This document shows positions 60,701-64,000 of a DNA stretch of 64,000 nt, in pieces (positions within the stretch are counted from its first letter, which is position 1; the number at the start of each line of letters is the position of its first letter). Under the pieces are notes generated by a model, which worked only from the letters and a program-made list of their open reading frames with translations, was not told where the DNA came from and searched no databases. The position numbers were made by a program, and so were the translations under genes. The stretch is from Bacteroides thetaiotaomicron VPI-5482 (GTDB lineage: Bacteria; Bacteroidota; Bacteroidia; Bacteroidales; Bacteroidaceae): contig NC_004663.1 of the NCBI RefSeq assembly GCF_000011065.1, forward strand, positions 5,208,001 through 5,272,000. The letters run 5' to 3'.

Positions 60701-63523
60701 GAATGGAAACTGACTATTAAGACACCGCAGGGACAGGCTGCCGAGGCAGAAATGCTAGCAACTATGTACGATGCTTCGCTGGATAAGATATGGAATAAAA
60801 AACAGAATTTCAGTGTATTCTATAATCAGATCATCCCTTATTCTAGTTGGATGGGCGGATATTTCGGTAATAATTCGTTCAATTACTGGTGGAATAATAA
60901 ATACTTCAAAGTACCGACAATGGAATATGACTATTTTGTGACGCAGGGAACGATGTCGATGGACCAGGCGTTGAATGGAATGGTGCCGGGAGTGATGGTC
61001 AGAGGATATGGCGTGCAAAAGCAGGCCTCAATGACGGGCAGTATGATGATACGGGGCGTTTCGAGAAGCAAGGCGGAAGCAAAATATGTACCTGCTTTGG
61101 CTGGAAGTGTTGCTGAGGATGCGGTATTTGAATCAGAGTTAGTGTCAGTAGAGGCAGGCAAGCTGGACGGCGCATCCGAAGAAGAAACTCTTCCCGAAGC
61201 TCCCGCCGATTTGCGTACGAACCTTGCGGAAACAGCCTTCTTCTACCCACAACTTCGTACCAATGAACAAGGCGAAGTTTCCTTCTCCTTCACTATGCCC
61301 GAAAGTCTGACCCGCTGGAACTTCCGCGGTTACTCTCATACCAAAGGTATGCTGATGGGCACACTGGACGGTGAAGCCACTACAAGCAAAGAATTTATGC
61401 TGACTCCTAATCTACCTCGTTTCGTACGTGCCGGAGATAAGACATCTGTTGCCGCCTCCATTTCCAACATGACCGGAAAGCCGCAGGCCGGTACGGTGAG
61501 CATGATTCTCTTTGATCCGATGACGGAAAAGGTAATCAGCACACAAAAACAGAAGTTTACCGTAGAGGCCGGAAAGACAATCGGCGTCAGCTTCATGTTT
61601 ACCGTGAGTGATAAATACGAGATACTGGGATGCCGGATGATAGCCGACAGCGGTACCTTCAGTGATGGTGAACAGCAGCTACTTCCCGTGCTTAGTAATA
61701 AAGAGCATCTGGTAGAAACGCTTCCGATGCCTGTCCGTGGAGAAGAAACACGTACTTTCTCTCTCGACAGCCTGTTCAATCATCATAGTAAGACGGCAAC
61801 CGACCGTAAACTAACCGTTGAATTTACCGGAAATCCTGCCTGGTATGCTATTCAGGCATTGCCTTCATTGAGCCTTCCGGGAAATAATAATGCCATTTCG
61901 TGGGCTACCGCTTACTACGCAAATACACTGGCTTCCTACATCATGAACAGCCAGCCACGTATTAAAGCTGTATTCGATAGCTGGAAGCTACAGGGTGGAA
62001 CCAAAGAAACCTTCCTGAGCAACCTGCAAAAGAATCAGGAAGTGAAGAATATCCTGTTATCCGAATCTCCGTGGGTACTCGAAGCGCAAACGGAAGAACA
62101 GCAGAAAGAACGTATCGCCACTCTGTTCGATCTGAACAATATCCGTAGTAACAACATTGCCGCATTGACAAGATTACAGGAGTTGCAGAATTCAAGCGGA
62201 GCATGGTCGTGGTATAAAGGTATGACCGGTAGCCGTTACGTCACTACCTACATTGCCGAATTGAATGCCCGCCTGGCTATGATGACAGGTGAGCAACCAA
62301 GCGGCACGGCGCTTGCCTTGCAGAAGAATGCCTTTACCTATCTCCATCAGGAAGCTCTGAAGGAATATAGAGAAATTCTCAAAGCACAGAAAGACGGGGT
62401 GAAGTTTACAGGTGTTTCCGGAAGTATCCTGCAATATCTGTATCTGATCGCTCTGTCCGGCGAACAAGTTCCGGCTTCCAATAAAGCCGCCTATACTTAT
62501 TATCTGTCCAAGATAGGCGAAATGCTTCCGACCGCTTCGATGGATACGAAAGCGATTGCCGCTATCATTCTGGATAAGGCCGGACGGAAGAAAGAAGCTC
62601 AGGAGTTCATCGCTTCACTGAAAGAACATCTGACGAAGACGGACGAACAGGGAATGTTCTTTGCCTTCAATGAAAATCCCTATTCCTGGGGCGGAATGAA
62701 AATGCAGGCTCATGTAGACGTGATGGAAGCACTGGAACTGACAGGCGGAAATAACGATACCGTAGAAGAAATGAAACTCTGGCTGCTCAAACAGAAGCAG
62801 ACCCAACAGTGGAATTCTCCGGTAGCTACTGCCGATGCCGTCTATGCCTTACTGATGAAAGGCGTAAACCTGCTCGACAATCAGGGAGACGTGCGTATTG
62901 TCATTGCCAATGAGGTGCTGGAGACTGTCTCTCCAAGCAAGACTACCGTACCGGGACTGGGCTATATCAAACGCTCGTTTACACAGAAGAATGTAGTGGA
63001 CGCCCGTAAGATAGAAGTCGAAAAGAGAAATCCGGGCATTGCGTGGGGAGCCGTTTATGCGGAATATGAATCACCCATCAAGGATGTGAGACAACAGGGA
63101 GGAGAACTGAATGTGCAAAAGCAACTGTATGTGGAACGTATGGTGAACAATGCTCCTCAACTACAGCCTATTACAGAAAAGACCGTTCTTCAGGTAGGCG
63201 ATAAAGTAGTTTCCCGTTTGAGTATTCGTGCAGACCGTGCGATGGACTTCGTACAGTTGAAAGATCAGCGGGGCGCCTGCTTCGAACCGATCGGCAGCGT
63301 ATCCGGTTACAACTGGAGTAATGGAATCGGCTATTACGTAGACATCAAGGATGCTTCCACCAATTTCTTCTTTGACCATTTAGGAAAAGGAGTGTATGTG
63401 TTGGAGCATAGCTATCGTATCAGCAGAGTAGGAACCTATGAGACAGGTTTGGCAACCATGCAATGCGCCTATGCGCCGGAATACGCTTCACACTCGGCTT
63501 CGATGACAATTATTATTAAATAA
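57755..63523 (+). CDS. Alpha-2-macroglobulin family protein with TonB-plug-like stretch
   Basis: A very large exported protein of 1922 residues. Signal peptide 1-22 (cleavage after VQA). An N-terminal helical region (about 25-340) is followed by MG2-type beta-sandwich domains (GMTLLTDRSLYRPGQIVYVK near 543-562 is the typical MG2 motif), the A2M domain (FFYPQLRTNEQGEVSFSFTM, PESLTRWNF near 1165-1190) and a C-terminal alpha/alpha toroid. The thioester motif (CGEQ) is absent: the place after LPSLSLPG reads NNNAIS. An insertion near 1067-1110 (MDQALNGMVPGVMVRGYGVQ, then MMIRGVSRS) resembles a TonB-receptor plug. It probably traps or handles proteins or peptides in the periplasm or at the surface. 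Confidence 0.87.
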   Translation: MKIRQICMLVLLCLGVIPAVQAQTYDKLWKQVEQAEKKSLPETVIKLTGEIYQKGEKEKNSPQMLKAYMWRMRYRDMLTPDSLYTNLNGLELWAKQTDQPMDRAVLHSLIAEIYSMYAFNNQWQLRQRTEIVGEAPSADMREWTANMFVEKVRTNVKEAMADSVLLLNTSSRTYIPFVELGETSEYYHHDMYHLLATRGIVALQQVAGLDRATPVEDISEDSSAEKESSVKQDIIAIYGNMIAAYKASGLKEGYVLTALSYLEWRRDSDRNIRPFGLKKGLSGLTEDTYVTALNELKSRFKSESICAEVYLAQARYAIEKEQQTSALQLCDEAIRLYPGYRRINALKNLREDILSPFLNVTAAATAFPGEEIEIRASHKNLDGFTLRLYQAKKLIKEQHFAVLRPEDYRTQDTVFTFKAPEVGQYVMRIVPDIRAKRDSESKFNVTRFKVLTCRLPGNQYEVVTLDGQTGHPIPNAKITLYTNDEKVLQEYITGADGKVVFPWKSEYRYLKAAKGIDTDMPFQSIYGGSYGYYGDENKVSEGMTLLTDRSLYRPGQIVYVKGIAYVQKSDTANVLPNKDYTVVLMDANNQEVGQKAVRTNEFGSFTVDFALPSACLNGMFSLKAGEGRTNIRVEDYKRPTFDITFDKQQGSYQLGDKVEVKGKIQSYSGVLLQDLPVKYTVKRSVVDLWRLAESTQIASGEVIANEDGEFTIPVLLEENNAYKNNTRIYYRYSIEATATNVAGETQSSTDVIAAGNRSLILQTELKEKTCKNQPFNTVFKVQNLNGQPVEVKGTFSLYQAKDADFKQLDENPAATGTFTSNEEMTIEWGNLPSGPYVLKAVVKDGQGKEVTAEANTILFSREDNRPPVETTVWFYEANTEFDATHPAVFCFGTSKKDAYVMMNVFSGNKLLESKTMNLSDTIVHFKYPYQESYGDGVLVSFCMVRDGQVYQEQARLKKRLPDKTLTMKWEVFRDKLRPGQKEEWKLTIKTPQGQAAEAEMLATMYDASLDKIWNKKQNFSVFYNQIIPYSSWMGGYFGNNSFNYWWNNKYFKVPTMEYDYFVTQGTMSMDQALNGMVPGVMVRGYGVQKQASMTGSMMIRGVSRSKAEAKYVPALAGSVAEDAVFESELVSVEAGKLDGASEEETLPEAPADLRTNLAETAFFYPQLRTNEQGEVSFSFTMPESLTRWNFRGYSHTKGMLMGTLDGEATTSKEFMLTPNLPRFVRAGDKTSVAASISNMTGKPQAGTVSMILFDPMTEKVISTQKQKFTVEAGKTIGVSFMFTVSDKYEILGCRMIADSGTFSDGEQQLLPVLSNKEHLVETLPMPVRGEETRTFSLDSLFNHHSKTATDRKLTVEFTGNPAWYAIQALPSLSLPGNNNAISWATAYYANTLASYIMNSQPRIKAVFDSWKLQGGTKETFLSNLQKNQEVKNILLSESPWVLEAQTEEQQKERIATLFDLNNIRSNNIAALTRLQELQNSSGAWSWYKGMTGSRYVTTYIAELNARLAMMTGEQPSGTALALQKNAFTYLHQEALKEYREILKAQKDGVKFTGVSGSILQYLYLIALSGEQVPASNKAAYTYYLSKIGEMLPTASMDTKAIAAIILDKAGRKKEAQEFIASLKEHLTKTDEQGMFFAFNENPYSWGGMKMQAHVDVMEALELTGGNNDTVEEMKLWLLKQKQTQQWNSPVATADAVYALLMKGVNLLDNQGDVRIVIANEVLETVSPSKTTVPGLGYIKRSFTQKNVVDARKIEVEKRNPGIAWGAVYAEYESPIKDVRQQGGELNVQKQLYVERMVNNAPQLQPITEKTVLQVGDKVVSRLSIRADRAMDFVQLKDQRGACFEPIGSVSGYNWSNGIGYYVDIKDASTNFFFDHLGKGVYVLEHSYRISRVGTYETGLATMQCAYAPEYASHSASMTIIIK

Positions 63524-63583
63524 CGCACAGAGAAGATTTCTTCTCCACCGGTGAGCAGGGCACTCGCCACCGATAAGGAAGGT

Positions 63584-63627
63584 GTTCCCCACCGATGAAG
63601 GTTACCTTCATCGGTGGGGAACTTTTT
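63584..63627 (+). terminator. Terminator after the alpha-2-macroglobulin-like gene
   Basis: A perfect 18-bp stem (GTTCCCCACCGATGAAGG and its complement) with a 3-base loop TTA and a run of five Ts. It is one of the strongest hairpins in the window. Nearby CACCG-rich copies (63546-63575) look like diverged repeats of the same arm. Confidence 0.9.
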
Positions 63628-63727
63628 GTTGATGAATACTGCGTTGCAGGAGTTGTCACAGGGTAAAGTATTTTCTCAAACGGTGTTAATCTATGTAATC
63701 TGTGATGAAAAACTCATCTAAAACTCC

Positions 63728-63735
63728 TACATTTG
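63728..63735 (+). promoter_or_regulatory. -7 promoter element of the DUF1573 gene
   Basis: TACATTTG matches TAnnTTTG and is 23 bases before the ATG at 63759. Confidence 0.5.
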
Positions 63736-63758
63736 TGGACCAAAATAAAATATATCAC

Positions 63759-64000
63759 ATGAAACGTACTTTACTATTGATATTTACTCTGCTTACTGTC
63801 ACTTTGGCGGCTGTTGCCCAACCCCGTATTTCCTCTAACAAGGAGACGCACAACTTTGGACAAATAGAATGGAAAAAGCCGGTAACAGTAGAATATACCA
63901 TCACCAATACCGGAAACGAGCCGTTGGTGCTGACCAATGTCACGACTTCCTGTGCCTGTGCCGTAGCCGACTGGACAAAGGAACCCATTGCTCCGGGTGC
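63759..64000 (+). CDS. DUF1573 domain protein (partial, runs off the window)
   Basis: The first 80 residues of an exported protein: signal peptide (MKRTLLLIFTLLTVTLAAVA, cleaved before QP) and the start of a DUF1573 domain (ETHNFGQIEWKKPVTVEYTI; NTGNEPLVLTNVTTSCACAV). The paired cysteines CAC are typical of the family. The role is unknown; the fold is an immunoglobulin-like sandwich. The 3' end lies beyond base 64000. Confidence 0.85.
   Translation, partial: MKRTLLLIFTLLTVTLAAVAQPRISSNKETHNFGQIEWKKPVTVEYTITNTGNEPLVLTNVTTSCACAVADWTKEPIAPG

Overview
The window reads as chromosome of a gut Bacteroides species. The -7 elements have the Bacteroides form TAnnTTTG. There is a SusC/SusD pair with a DUF1735-type lipoprotein, a NigD-like lipoprotein, lipid A synthesis (lpxB), and CTnDOT-style mobilisation and integrase genes. 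The species cannot be fixed by eye.

Core block, 1-14674: an M23 peptidase and a MerR regulator converge on a Rel/SpoT alarmone enzyme. A minus-strand cluster follows: membrane-bound lytic transglycosylase, DUF5683 protein, parB, parA. surE-lpxB and a NigD-like lipoprotein run rightward. The run rsfS-ftsH-cdsA is transcribed leftward. A tRNA-Gln(CTG) closes the block.

Accessory block, 14663-40578: a nested mobile island. The outer element sits in the 3' end of the tRNA-Gln gene, bounded by a 15-bp direct repeat. Its integrase gene is split at the codons for the catalytic A-R-H motif by a second, inner element of about 16.4 kb (15897-32287). The inner element carries two defence-like modules: (i) a ParB-like / Dam methylase / OLD-like ATPase-TOPRIM operon and (ii) a convergent restriction-modification operon, made of a methylase-like protein and a GIY-YIG-helicase-methylase fusion. 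A 160-bp segment upstream of (ii) is bounded by 18-bp inverted repeats, contains outward-type promoters and lies next to a tyrosine DNA invertase gene. I read it as a phase-switch promoter, drawn here in the OFF orientation. The inner element also has mobA without a visible mobB, a DUF3408 gene, two excisionase-like genes and two tandem integrases at its right end. The rest of the outer element holds small genes, a DUF4373-type protein, DUF4248, an amidase, a 36-residue 'smalltalk'-like protein and an HU-like protein. These sit between long GC-rich inverted repeats and are followed by a toxin-antitoxin-like pair with a 28-bp palindromic operator.

Right core block, 40579-64000: a leftward operon of DUF1735/F5-8C lipoprotein, SusC and SusD. 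Upstream of it is a 0.9-kb non-coding region with two 15-bp palindromes and an array of 16-bp palindromes at exact 22-bp spacing. Then come a DUF349 protein, MgtE, RsmA, a flippase-like membrane protein, PepD, two unannotated twin peptides of 32 and 30 residues, an AAA-ATPase/PD-(D/E)XK protein, a 1922-residue alpha-2-macroglobulin-like protein with a TonB-plug-like stretch, and the start of a DUF1573 protein.

All family assignments come from motif recognition by eye; no database search was run.
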